NCBI RefSeq assembly: GCF_001189245.1
Contig: NZ_LFIQ01000124.1
Location: forward strand, 1 to 33,323
Direction: 5' to 3'
DNA: 33,323 bases
Source of the DNA: Bradyrhizobium pachyrhizi
GTDB taxonomy: Bacteria > Pseudomonadota > Alphaproteobacteria > Rhizobiales > Xanthobacteraceae
A program made the translations under genes and the position numbers. Positions 24,128-31,839 of this stretch are shown here, one piece after another. Position 1 is the first letter of the stretch, and the number at the start of each line of letters is the position of its first letter. Under the pieces are notes generated by a model. It was not told the origin of the DNA and searched no databases. It was given only the letters and a program-made list of their open reading frames with translations.

Positions 24128-25141
24128 ATGAATGGACTTGGCGGTCTCAACAAATCACCCAACGGTGTGGTGATCGGGCTGGTGCAGCTACAGCTGGCCG
24201 TGGTTGCGACCAAGGCCGATCTGGCACGACAGACCGAGCGCATCGTCTGGATGGTCGGCAAGGCACGGCGCAATCTCGCCACCATGGATCTTGTCGTATT
24301 CCCGGAATACTCGTTGCACGGCCTCTCGATGGACATCAATCCGGAGATCATGTGCCGGCTCGACGGGCCCGAAGTCGCGGCTTTCAAGCAGGCCTGCATC
24401 GACAACAAGATCTGGGGCTGCTTCTCCATCATGGAGTTCAACCCGCACGGCAACCCCTACAATTCCGGCCTGATCATCGACGATCACGGCGATATCAAGC
24501 TGTACTACCGCAAATTCCATCCCTGGATTCCGGTCGAGCCGTGGGAGCCGGGCGATGTCGGCATTCCCGTGATCGACGGACCGAAGGGCGCGAAGCTCGC
24601 GCTGATCATCTGCCACGACGGCATGTTCCCGGAAATGGCCCGGGAGTGCGCCTACAAGGGCGCGGAGATCATGATCCGCACCGCGGGCTACACCGCGCCG
24701 ATCCGCGACAGCTGGCGCTTCACCAACCAGGCCAACGCGTTCCAGAACCTGATGGTGACGGCCAATGTCTGCATGTGCGGCTCGGACGGGTCGTTCGACT
24801 CGATGGGCGAAGGCATGATCGTCAATTTCGACGGCAGCATCATCGCGCACGGGACCACGGGACGGGCCGACGAGATCATCACCGCCGAGGTGCGGCCCGA
24901 CCTCGTGCGCGAGGCACGGATCAACTGGGGCGTCGAGAACAACATCTATCAGCTCTGGCACCGCGGCTATGTCGCGGTGAAGGGCGGTGCGATGGATTGC
25001 CCGTACACGTTCATGCAGGACATGGTGTCCGGCCGCTTCCGCCTGCCGTGGGAAGATCAGGTCAAGATCACCGACGGCACGTCCTGCGGCTTTGCTGCGC
25101 CGACACGGATGTTCGGCAAGACCGCGAAGGCCGCCGAGTAG
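24128..25141 (+). CDS. amiF: Formamidase/aliphatic amidase (nitrilase superfamily, AmiF-like)
   Basis: A 337-residue carbon-nitrogen hydrolase that splits formamide or a short amide to acid and ammonia. The nitrilase triad is complete: E60 (VVFPEYS), K129 (YYRKFHPW) and C162 (IICHDGM). Blocks such as GCFSIMEFNPHGNPYNSGLIID, HPWIPVEPWEPGDVGIPV and WGVENNIYQLWHRGYVAVKGG closely follow AmiF of Helicobacter rather than the acetamidase AmiE. Length matches the family (about 335). Start at ATG 24128 with GGAGG six bases upstream. A sigma-54 promoter at 24055-24070 suggests nitrogen control. Divergent from the biuret-hydrolase-like gene. Confidence 0.92.
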   Translation: MNGLGGLNKSPNGVVIGLVQLQLAVVATKADLARQTERIVWMVGKARRNLATMDLVVFPEYSLHGLSMDINPEIMCRLDGPEVAAFKQACIDNKIWGCFSIMEFNPHGNPYNSGLIIDDHGDIKLYYRKFHPWIPVEPWEPGDVGIPVIDGPKGAKLALIICHDGMFPEMARECAYKGAEIMIRTAGYTAPIRDSWRFTNQANAFQNLMVTANVCMCGSDGSFDSMGEGMIVNFDGSIIAHGTTGRADEIITAEVRPDLVREARINWGVENNIYQLWHRGYVAVKGGAMDCPYTFMQDMVSGRFRLPWEDQVKITDGTSCGFAAPTRMFGKTAKAAE

Positions 25142-25156
25142 CCGGCCCTTTGATGT

Positions 25157-25205
25157 GAGCATGATCTCTTCGGAAAACCGCTCCACACTTTTCCGGATCA
25201 TGCTC
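25157..25205. repeat. Dispersed palindromic repeat (GAGCATGATC family)
   Basis: A 49-bp element: outer arms GAGCATGATC (25157-25166) and GATCATGCTC (25196-25205), inner arms CGGAAAA (25171-25177) and TTTTCCG (25189-25195). I recognise this as a frequent repeat in Bradyrhizobium and Rhodopseudomonas. It fills the gap between the convergent formamidase and YeiH-family genes and its last base is part of the YeiH stop codon, so it may serve as a two-way transcript end. Confidence 0.8.
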
Positions 25206-26275
25206 TACTTGAAGAAATGCACTAGACCGATGCTCAAGGCCAGCAGCAACAACAGCGACAGCGTGACGGCCGCCGTCACCCGGCCGCCGACCGTCGAGAG
25301 CACCCGCACATCGACGCCGAGCCCGAGGGCTGCCATCGAGACGACGGTGAGGATCGCCGCCGTCTTGGTCACCGGCGCGATCGCGATGTCAGGCACGAGC
25401 TGGAACGAGCGCAGCGCGGCCAGCACCAGGAAGCCGATGATGAACCAGGGCACCAGCTTGAACGGGCTGATCGAGGCGGCCTTTGAAGTGCCCTCGCTGG
25501 CGGCGCCGGCCTTGCGCCGCCGCGCCACCAGCAGCGAGAGGCCGATCACGATCGGGCCCAGCATCAATACCCGCACCAGCTTGACCAGCGTGCCGATCTG
25601 GGTCGAGACGATGCCCGCCGGCACGGTCGCCGCCAGCACCTGCGGCACGGCATAGACGGTGAGGCCGGCGAGGATGCCGTATTGCGTCGCCGTCAGCTTG
25701 AGCAGCGGGATCAGCAGCGGCAGGCCGAGCACCATCAGCACGCCGAGAATGGCGGTGAACGAGATCGACGAGGCGATGTCGTCGCCATCGGCCTCGATCA
25801 CCGGCGCCACCGCCGCGATCGCCGAGTTGCCGCAGATCGAATTGCCGCAGGCGATCAGGATCGCGAGTTTGGTCTTGAGCCCGAGCATCCGGCTGAGGCC
25901 ATAGCTCACCGCCAGCATGATCACGACGGTCACCGCGATGGCGCCGATCAGGAGCCCGCCCGACGCCACGATCGCGGCAAAGCTGATGGAGGCGCCGAGC
26001 AGCATCACCGCGACCTCAAGCAGCTGCTTGGCGCTGAAGGCAATGCCCGATCGCCAGCGCGCCGACGGCTCCCAGGCGGTGCGCACCGCCATGCCGAGCA
26101 GGATCGCGACGACGAGGGCCTCGATATAGGGATGGTCGAAAACGCGCTCCTCGGCGGCCTGGATGCCGAGCGAGATGACGGTGACCGCCCCGCAGAGCAG
26201 AATCCCCGGAATGAGCTGGAATATGCGCCGCAGCGCCCCCTGCTTCTGCCCCTGGTCTTGTTCTTGTTCCGGCAC
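25205..26275 (-). CDS. yeiH: YeiH-family putative sulfate/sulfite exporter
   Basis: Polytopic membrane protein of 356 residues with about ten hydrophobic segments. The family hallmark ACGNSICGNSAIAAVAPVIEA (about 142-162) is present, with DHPYIEALVVAILLGMAVR near the N-terminus and LGLGVDVRVL near the C-terminus. The family (putative sulfate exporters) is poorly characterised; some members accompany sulfonate degradation. Start is GTG at 26275 with AGAGG five bases upstream; residues 1-16 are hydrophilic and Gln-rich. It is divergent from a LysR-type regulator, the same arrangement as yeiH-yeiE in enterobacteria. With the sulfonate operon in this window, export of sulfite or sulfate is a reasonable but untested role. 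Confidence 0.9.
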   Translation of the reverse strand: MPEQEQDQGQKQGALRRIFQLIPGILLCGAVTVISLGIQAAEERVFDHPYIEALVVAILLGMAVRTAWEPSARWRSGIAFSAKQLLEVAVMLLGASISFAAIVASGGLLIGAIAVTVVIMLAVSYGLSRMLGLKTKLAILIACGNSICGNSAIAAVAPVIEADGDDIASSISFTAILGVLMVLGLPLLIPLLKLTATQYGILAGLTVYAVPQVLAATVPAGIVSTQIGTLVKLVRVLMLGPIVIGLSLLVARRRKAGAASEGTSKAASISPFKLVPWFIIGFLVLAALRSFQLVPDIAIAPVTKTAAILTVVSMAALGLGVDVRVLSTVGGRVTAAVTLSLLLLLALSIGLVHFFK

Positions 26276-26324
26276 AAAATCCTCTTTTCGGAGAAGATTT
26301 TATGCGCCAAGGCACACCTCTTGG
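26276..26324. promoter_or_regulatory. Putative LysR-regulator operator between yeiH and its regulator
   Basis: In the 86-bp divergent gap, AAAATC (26276-26281) and GATTTT (26296-26301) form an inverted repeat with TC/GA inside it. The core TCCTCTTTTCGGA (26280-26292) has the T-N11-A form of LysR-type sites. A second dyad, CCAAG (26307-26311) and CTTGG (26320-26324), lies beside it. The first overlaps the ribosome-binding site region of yeiH, the usual geometry for a regulator acting on its divergent target. Confidence 0.55.
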
Positions 26325-26361
26325 CTAATATATTTTCGGACTGCCCCGATAGAGAGAAGTT

Positions 26362-27333
26362 ATGTCCCTCAACCTGCATCTGCTCCGCCTGTTCGCGGCC
26401 GTGGCGAGGACCGGAAGTTTCTCCCGTGCCGCCGACCTCCTGCACATCAGCCAGCCCGCCATCTCCAAGGGCGTGCGGGATTTCGAGCTGCAGGTCGGCT
26501 GCCGGCTGCTCGACCGCACGCCGAAGGGGGTGCGGCCGACCCGGGAGGGCGCGGCGCTGGCGCGGCACGCCGAGACCCTGTTCGCGGCCGAACGCGCCGC
26601 CGAGGACGAATTGCAGGCGCTGCGCAATCTCGACAGCGGCTCGCTGCGGATCGGCGCCAGCACCACGATCGCGACCTACATGATCCCGGAATATCTCGGT
26701 GTGTTCCACCGCGCCTTTCCCGGCATCGATCTGCACGTCGTGAGCGCCAACACCAGCGATATCGCCACGCTGATGCTGGGGCACGAGATCGAGATCGCGC
26801 TGGTCGAGGGGCCGGTCGAGGACGAGAATTTGATCAGCGAAGCCTGGCGTACCGACGTGATGGCGCTGATCGCAGGTCCGGATCATCGCTTCGCGGCGGT
26901 CCAGGGGCCGATCGACATCCGGTCGCTGAACGACGAGATCCTGATCGTGCGGGAGCCCGGCTCAGGCACGCGCGAGGTGGTCGCGCAGGCGCTGGCTGCC
27001 CACCACGTCGAGCCGCAGCGCACGCTCGAGATCGGCAGCACCGAGGCGATCAAGCAGGCGGTGGCGGCCGGCGTCGGCGTCGCCATCGTGTCGGTCGCAA
27101 CGATCGACGATCAGGTGAAGCTGGGAAAGCTGAAGGTGATCCCGATCAAGGGCATCCATATCGAGCGCACGCTCTGGCAGCTGAAATCGCCCGGCCGGCT
27201 GGACGTGCCGGCGGCGGTGGCGTTCGAGGGGATCATTCGGGAAGCACAAAGGGCCAGGACGGCCCCGCGCGGACCTGCGGCTAGAGCGCGGCGAACAGAC
27301 CCTGCGCCCAGGCAACGGCATGCTCGAAGCTGA
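26362..27333 (+). CDS. LysR-type transcriptional regulator (YeiE/CysB-like)
   Basis: A 323-residue regulator. The N-terminal winged helix-turn-helix is clear (LHLLRLFAAVARTGSFSRAADLLHISQPAISKGVRDFELQVGCRLLDRT, residues 5-53), followed by the linker helix and a LysR substrate-binding domain (SLRIGASTTIATYMIPEYL; GAGVGVAIVS-like VAAGVGVAIVS). The effector domain resembles YeiE and CysL-type regulators that sense sulfur compounds. It is divergent from the YeiH exporter, its likely target. The last 53 bp overlap, tail to tail, with the small membrane gene on the minus strand, and the C-terminal 30 residues are Arg/Pro-rich and look non-conserved, perhaps because of that overlap. Confidence 0.93.
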   Translation: MSLNLHLLRLFAAVARTGSFSRAADLLHISQPAISKGVRDFELQVGCRLLDRTPKGVRPTREGAALARHAETLFAAERAAEDELQALRNLDSGSLRIGASTTIATYMIPEYLGVFHRAFPGIDLHVVSANTSDIATLMLGHEIEIALVEGPVEDENLISEAWRTDVMALIAGPDHRFAAVQGPIDIRSLNDEILIVREPGSGTREVVAQALAAHHVEPQRTLEIGSTEAIKQAVAAGVGVAIVSVATIDDQVKLGKLKVIPIKGIHIERTLWQLKSPGRLDVPAAVAFEGIIREAQRARTAPRGPAARARRTDPAPRQRHARS

Positions 27334-27514
27334 ACACGCCGGGCTCGAAATAGACGGCCCGTGCCAGCACGATGCCGACCACCAGCACCCAGAACACGCT
27401 GGTGCCCGCGGTCTTCAGCCATTTCGACACGCCCTCGCTCGCGATCGAAGGATCGACCGCGGGGACCGGCTCGCCGAAGGGATCGAATGCGGATTGGCTC
27501 ATCGTCGTAACCAT
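27281..27514 (-). CDS. Small single-pass membrane protein of unknown function
   Basis: A 77-residue protein I cannot assign to a known family. Residues about 1-35 are hydrophilic (FDPFGEPVPAVDPSIASEGVSKW), followed by one TM helix (VFWVLVVGIVLARAVYF) and a short tail (FSFEHAVAWAQGLFAAL). Start ATG 27514 has AGGG eight bases upstream; an ATG at 27502 is an alternative without a ribosome-binding site. Organisation into a polar head, helix and plausible codon use support a real gene. It converges with and overlaps the lysR 3' end by 53 bp. Confidence 0.65.
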   Translation of the reverse strand: MVTTMSQSAFDPFGEPVPAVDPSIASEGVSKWLKTAGTSVFWVLVVGIVLARAVYFEPGVFSFEHAVAWAQGLFAAL

Positions 27515-27651
27515 CAGGAATACCCTGAGAATGTCGCGACGACGGGGGCGGAAGCAAGGGTAGTGGAATGCCTTTTGCGGCGGTGACTTGGAAGGACGTT
27601 TTCCGGCTCGAAAGCGGGGGAGCATTTCCTTCTCAACGCCCCCTGTGGGCA

Positions 27652-28887
27652 TCAACTATCGGTCACGCGCCGCGGCGCCACGCGTGGCAGCGTGATCCGC
27701 ATGCGTGTCCCCATGCCCGGCGCACTGTCGAGATTGAGCTCTCCGCCCAGCCGGTTCGTGACGATGTTATGAACGATATGGAGACCGAGCCCGATGCGGC
27801 CGATATCGCGGCGCGTGGTGAAGAATGGATCGAAGGCCTGCCGCAGCACGTCGTCGTCCATCCCGCAACCGTTGTCGGCGAACAGGATCTCGACCTGATC
27901 CGCGCCTGAGGCGCGCAGCCGGATCGTGATCATGCCGCCCTTGCCGTCCGGAAACGCGTGCGCCACCGAATTGACGAACAGGTTGGTCAGCACCTGGCCG
28001 TAAGGGCCGGGATAGCTGTTCATGGCAAGACCGGGCGGGCAATCGACCTCAAGCGCGAGGTTGTTCTTCGGCAAGGCCGGACGCAGGCTCGAGAGAACCT
28101 GCTCGGTCACCGCGCCGAGATCGAACTGGCTCCGGTCGAAGTAGCTGCGATCGACGGCCACCTGCTTAAACGATTGCACCAGGTCCGCCGCGCGCTTGAG
28201 GTTGCCGACCAGCAGCGACGAGGCGCTTTCGACGACCTCGATGAAATCGCTCAGGCTGGATCGCTTCAGCTTGCCGCGCGCGGCCTCGGCAGCGAAGTCG
28301 GCGCATTTCTGCTCCAGCACCGAGGCGACGGTGAGACTGGTGCCGACCGGACTGTTGATCTCGTGCGCGACGCCGGCCACCAGCCGGCCGAGCGCCGCGA
28401 GCTTTTCCGCCTCGATCAGCGACGCCTGGGTCTCCTGCAGATGGTGCAAGGCCTTCTCGGCGGCGTCGCGCGCGGCGCGGATCTCGCGTTCGCTGCGCTT
28501 GCGATCGGTGATCTCTTCGGCCGCAACGTTGACGCCGACGATGCTCCCGTTCGGTTCGCGCTGCGGATGCCAATGCGTGATCCAGCATCGCTCGTCATTG
28601 TGGCCGGGGCGCTGGCCGTAAACCTCCACGTCGGTGACGGGCTCTCCGGTCTCCATGATCGATTGAACGATACCTTCGACGGCCGAAGCCAGTGCGGGCA
28701 CGCAATCGTGCACCGTACGCCCGAGGTGACCTTCGACCGAAATGCCGCAGATCTCGGTGAGACGCTGGTTGATCTGAAGGTAACGGCAATCGGGAGAGAG
28801 ATAGGCAAGCCCGATCGGCGCCGTGTCATAGATCAGCTGCAGCGCCGGTTGCTTTGGGAACTGAACGTCCTGGACGGACGACCTCAT
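27652..28887 (-). CDS. Soluble PAS-domain sensor histidine kinase
   Basis: A 411-residue cytoplasmic kinase with no TM segment. A PAS domain spans about 12-128 (LQLIYDTAPIGLAYLSPDCRYLQIN; GVNVAAEEITDRKRSE ending), then a coiled linker, a dimerisation/phosphoacceptor region with H175 (GRLVAGVAHEINSPVG), and an ATPase domain with N-box NLFVNSVAHAF (302-312), G1 DNGCGMD (338-344), F-box FDPFFTTR (352-359) and G2 GLGLH (366-370). The HEINSPVG type belongs to HPK4-like kinases. Start ATG 28887 has GGGGG upstream; TTG 28938 is a longer, less likely alternative. No response regulator is adjacent, so its partner and signal are unknown. Confidence 0.9.
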   Translation of the reverse strand: MRSSVQDVQFPKQPALQLIYDTAPIGLAYLSPDCRYLQINQRLTEICGISVEGHLGRTVHDCVPALASAVEGIVQSIMETGEPVTDVEVYGQRPGHNDERCWITHWHPQREPNGSIVGVNVAAEEITDRKRSEREIRAARDAAEKALHHLQETQASLIEAEKLAALGRLVAGVAHEINSPVGTSLTVASVLEQKCADFAAEAARGKLKRSSLSDFIEVVESASSLLVGNLKRAADLVQSFKQVAVDRSYFDRSQFDLGAVTEQVLSSLRPALPKNNLALEVDCPPGLAMNSYPGPYGQVLTNLFVNSVAHAFPDGKGGMITIRLRASGADQVEILFADNGCGMDDDVLRQAFDPFFTTRRDIGRIGLGLHIVHNIVTNRLGGELNLDSAPGMGTRMRITLPRVAPRRVTDS

Positions 28888-29084
28888 GTTCACTACCCCC
28901 CGTTGCGTCAAGTCTAGCGCTTCGCGCCCGACCCGCAAATAGGCCAGCTGAGCCGGAAACGGTGGTCTGATCTGTCCGGATTAGGCACGAGGGGGCGCAG
29001 CGGCCCCTGGACCGGTGCCTGCGGCGTGCTGACGCAACGTGGACAGCAAGCGCTCCTCGGCCAAGGCCTGCGAAGCGCGCAATT

Positions 29085-30356
29085 TTAGCTATTCACTAAA
29101 CCGTGCGGACGAAAATTCTCGACGAAGCGCAGCAGCGCCCGCGCGCCAGTGTCGGCATCGGCGAGCTCGACATGCTCGGCCGGATTGTGGCTGATCCCGC
29201 CGCGGCAGCGCACGAAGATCATGCCGATATCGGCGACATCGACCATCGCCATCCCGTCATGCCCCGCCCCGCTCGGCAGCTCGAACGCGGCATAGCCCTC
29301 GGCCGCGACCGCCTCGGCGATCTGGGACTTCAGCCATGGCGCGCAGGGCACGCTGCGGTTCTCGTGAGTGACGTCGATCTGCAAGGCGAGGTCGCGGCGT
29401 TTTGCGATCGCCTCGATCTGCCGCACGATGTCGGCGACGGCGCGCTTGCGATGCATGTCGTTCTGCGAGCGGATATCCATGGTGAAGGACACCTTGCCCG
29501 GGATCACATTGGTGGCGCCCGGCATCGCGTTGACATAGCCGACGGTGCCGACGAGGCCTTGTTCGTCGGACCTGCAAAACTGTTCGATCGCAACGATGCA
29601 TTCGGCAGCGCCCGCCAGCGCATCGCGCCGCAGCTTCATCGGCACCGTGCCGGCATGGCCGGCGACGCCGGTGAGGCTGGCGGCCAGCCGGGTCGCGCCC
29701 GAAATCGCGGTGACGACGCCGACCGGCAGCGCCTTCTCTTCCAGCACGGGGCCCTGCTCGATGTGCAGCTCGACATAGCCGAGCAGCTCGCGGCGGGCGC
29801 GCGCCGCCTTGCCGATATGATCGGGATCGAGCCCGAACTGGATCAGCGCATCGCGCATCGACGTGCCGGCGCGGTCGCGCGTGTTGAGCACACTCTCGTC
29901 GAAGGTGCCGGCGACCGCGCGGCTGCCGAGCAGGGTCGAGGCAAAGCGCACACCCTCCTCGTCAGCAAAGCCCACGATCTCGATCGCAAACGGCAATCGC
30001 CTGCCGCGCCGGTTCAGATCGGCGACGCAGGCGATCGCGGTGATGACGCCGAGCGGGCCGTCCCATCTGCCGGCGTCGCGCACGGTGTCGTAATGCGAAC
30101 CGAGCATCAGCGCAGGCAGCCCCGGCCGCTCGCCCTCATAGCGGCCGCAGACATTGCCGATGGCATCAAGATGCGCGCTCATGCCGGCCTCGCGCATCCA
30201 GGACAGGATGAGATCGGCCGCCTTGCGATGCTCGTCGGTGAGGAAGATTCGCGCCAGATGCTCCGGCGTCTCGGAGATCGACGCGAGCTGATCGATCCGC
30301 GCCACGATCTCTTCGCCAAGGGAAGACGATTTCGATGACGGTTTTATCTCGCTCAT
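29085..30356 (-). CDS. M20-family amidohydrolase (allantoate amidohydrolase / N-carbamoyl-L-amino acid hydrolase)
   Basis: A 423-residue metal-dependent amidase that releases ammonia and CO2 from allantoate or an N-carbamoyl amino acid. Two-metal ligands are visible: H88 (GSHYDTV), D99 (GRWDGPLG), E133-E134 (FADEEGVRF), H198 (ELHIEQGP) and H390 (GISHNPAEH). The central lid/dimerisation region contains GVAGHAGTVPMKLRRDAL. Length fits AllC/HyuC (410-430). Start ATG 30356 has GGGA at six bases; ATGs at 30368 and 30425 are alternatives with poorer sites. It is divergent from a BMP-type importer, which would supply a nucleobase or ureide. Allantoate and carbamoyl substrates cannot be separated by motif alone. 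Confidence 0.9.
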   Translation of the reverse strand: MSEIKPSSKSSSLGEEIVARIDQLASISETPEHLARIFLTDEHRKAADLILSWMREAGMSAHLDAIGNVCGRYEGERPGLPALMLGSHYDTVRDAGRWDGPLGVITAIACVADLNRRGRRLPFAIEIVGFADEEGVRFASTLLGSRAVAGTFDESVLNTRDRAGTSMRDALIQFGLDPDHIGKAARARRELLGYVELHIEQGPVLEEKALPVGVVTAISGATRLAASLTGVAGHAGTVPMKLRRDALAGAAECIVAIEQFCRSDEQGLVGTVGYVNAMPGATNVIPGKVSFTMDIRSQNDMHRKRAVADIVRQIEAIAKRRDLALQIDVTHENRSVPCAPWLKSQIAEAVAAEGYAAFELPSGAGHDGMAMVDVADIGMIFVRCRGGISHNPAEHVELADADTGARALLRFVENFRPHGLVNS

Positions 30357-30506
30357 GCTGTTTCCCATCAGTCCAACGCGGCCGCCGGAGCTCGCTTCAC
30401 TCGTAGCAGGCCCGATCCGATTCACCAGCCGGCAATTGGCGCGTCGTGCCCAGGCCCCGCCCGGGCTCGCACCGGCTGTCCGGCGGTTAGCGACTGCTTA
30501 ACGGCA

Positions 30507-30530
30507 TTGCATACAACAGCGATCGATCGC
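30507..30530. promoter_or_regulatory. Putative operator: two adjacent palindromes
   Basis: TTGCATACAA (30507-30516) is an imperfect dyad of the TTGTATACAA form seen in sites of some GntR-family regulators. Two bases later comes GCGATCGATCGC (30519-30530), a perfect 12-bp palindrome. They lie about 110 bp upstream of the sigma-54 match, a distance suitable for an enhancer or operator. No regulator gene is adjacent, so the assignment is tentative. Confidence 0.35.
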
Positions 30531-30638
30531 TCATAAAATAGGCAAGCCGATCTCAATCAGCTTCCGAGCTTTCTGGGACCAATCACCATTCTCACGTACA
30601 TTCAATCATTTACGGAGGACTGATCGCCAAACATGCTC

Positions 30639-30654
30639 TGGCATGAAGCTTGCG
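30639..30654 (+). promoter_or_regulatory. Sigma-54-like (-24/-12) promoter for the BMP importer
   Basis: TGGCATG-AAGC-TTGCG has the GG-N10-GC core at 30640-30641 and 30652-30653, with correct spacing. It shares the TGGCATG variant with the two promoters at 24022-24070. The last base is G rather than A or T. The predicted start near 30665 gives a 65-nt leader to ATG 30730. Confidence 0.55.
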
Positions 30655-30729
30655 ACACTTCCCCCAAGCTCCGCCGTCAGGCGGTTGCGACAGGGACAGG
30701 CGGGCCGGACCCGCCGGAGGGAGCGAGCG

Positions 30730-31839
30730 ATGGATTTTGGCAGGATTTCAAGAAGGCATTTATTGCAGGGGAGCGCCGCACTGGCGCTCGGCAGCACGCT
30801 CGGCATTCGTGGCGCGGCGGCAGCGGAAACCACGATCGGCTTCATCTATGTCGGGTCGCGCGACGACTACGGCTACAACCAGGCCCACGCCCAGGGCGCG
30901 GCGGCGGTGAAGAAGCTTCCCGGCATCAAGGTCGTCGAGGAAGAGAAGGTGCCGGAGACCGATGCAGTCGAGAAGACCATCGAGTCCATGATCAATCTCG
31001 ACGGCGCCACGCTCATGTTCCCGACCTCGTTCGGCTACTACAACCCGCACGTCCTCAAGATGGCGGGCAAGTTTCCAAAACTGCGCTTCGAGCATTGCGG
31101 CGGCCTGTGGTCCGACAAGGACCCGAAGAACGCCGGCAGCTATTTCGGCTATATCGACGAGGCGCAATACGTCTCCGGCATCGTCGCCGGCTATTCGACC
31201 AAGAGCGGCAAGCTCGGCTTCGTCGCCGCCAAGCCGATCCCGCAGGTGCTGCGAAACATCAACGCGTTCACGCTCGGCGCCCGGCTCGCCAATCCGAAGG
31301 CGACCACGCAGGTGATCTTCACCGGCGACTGGTCGATGCCGGTCAAGGAAGCCGAGGCGACCAACAGCCTGATCGACCAGGGCGTCGACGTGCTGACCTG
31401 CCATGTCGACGGACCGAAGACCATGGTCGAGAACGCCGCGCGCCGCGGCGCGCTTGTATGCGGCTATCACGTCAACCAGTCGCCGCTGGCGCCGAAGGCC
31501 TATCTCACCGGCGCCGAGTGGAATTGGGAGGCGCTCTACCCGAAATTCGTCAAGATGATCACCGCGGGCGAAGCGATCCCGAACTTCTATCGCGGCGGCC
31601 TCAAGGAAGAGATCGTCAAGGTGTCGCCCTATGGCGAGATGGTGTCGGCGGAAGCACGCAAGCACGCCGACGACGTCAAGGCCAAGTTCATGTCCGGCGA
31701 GTTTACGATCTTCAAGGGCCCGCTGGTCGACAACAAGGGCAAGACGGTGATCGCGTCCGGCACCGATCGCGGCCAGCAGGATCCCGAACTCGAGAAGATG
31801 GACTATCTCGTCGAGGGCGTGATCGGAGCCACCGCGTGA
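30730..31839 (+). CDS. BMP-family ABC substrate-binding protein (nucleoside/nucleobase type)
   Basis: A 369-residue periplasmic binding protein of the basic membrane protein/Med family, whose studied members bind nucleosides or purine bases. The N-terminus has a twin-arginine motif SRRHLLQG (RR at 7-8) and cleaves near GAAAAE. Landmarks: FIYVGSRDDYGYNQAHAQGA (about 38-57), MFPTSFGYYNPHVLKMAGKFPKLRFEHCGG, and GSYFGYIDEAQYVSGIVAGYSTKSGKLGFVAAKPIP. Start ATG 30730 follows GGAGGGAGCGAGCG; the upstream open frame lacks a signal peptide and is not used. It overlaps the permease gene by 4 bp (GTGA). Divergent from the AllC-like amidohydrolase. Confidence 0.93.
   Translation: MDFGRISRRHLLQGSAALALGSTLGIRGAAAAETTIGFIYVGSRDDYGYNQAHAQGAAAVKKLPGIKVVEEEKVPETDAVEKTIESMINLDGATLMFPTSFGYYNPHVLKMAGKFPKLRFEHCGGLWSDKDPKNAGSYFGYIDEAQYVSGIVAGYSTKSGKLGFVAAKPIPQVLRNINAFTLGARLANPKATTQVIFTGDWSMPVKEAEATNSLIDQGVDVLTCHVDGPKTMVENAARRGALVCGYHVNQSPLAPKAYLTGAEWNWEALYPKFVKMITAGEAIPNFYRGGLKEEIVKVSPYGEMVSAEARKHADDVKAKFMSGEFTIFKGPLVDNKGKTVIASGTDRGQQDPELEKMDYLVEGVIGATA

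Larger units (their letters stand above)
30357..30729. other. Divergent intergenic control region (amidohydrolase / BMP importer)
   Basis: This 373-bp gap holds no convincing gene. An open frame starting near 30633 simply runs on through the next gene out of frame. It contains the dyad cluster at 30507-30530 and a sigma-54 match at 30639-30654, both described separately. No sigma-54 match was found facing the amidohydrolase. Confidence 0.5.

Noticed and set aside
30357..30729. Purine riboswitch ahead of the nucleobase-type importer
   Set aside because: No three-way junction core or conserved loop sequences were recognisable.
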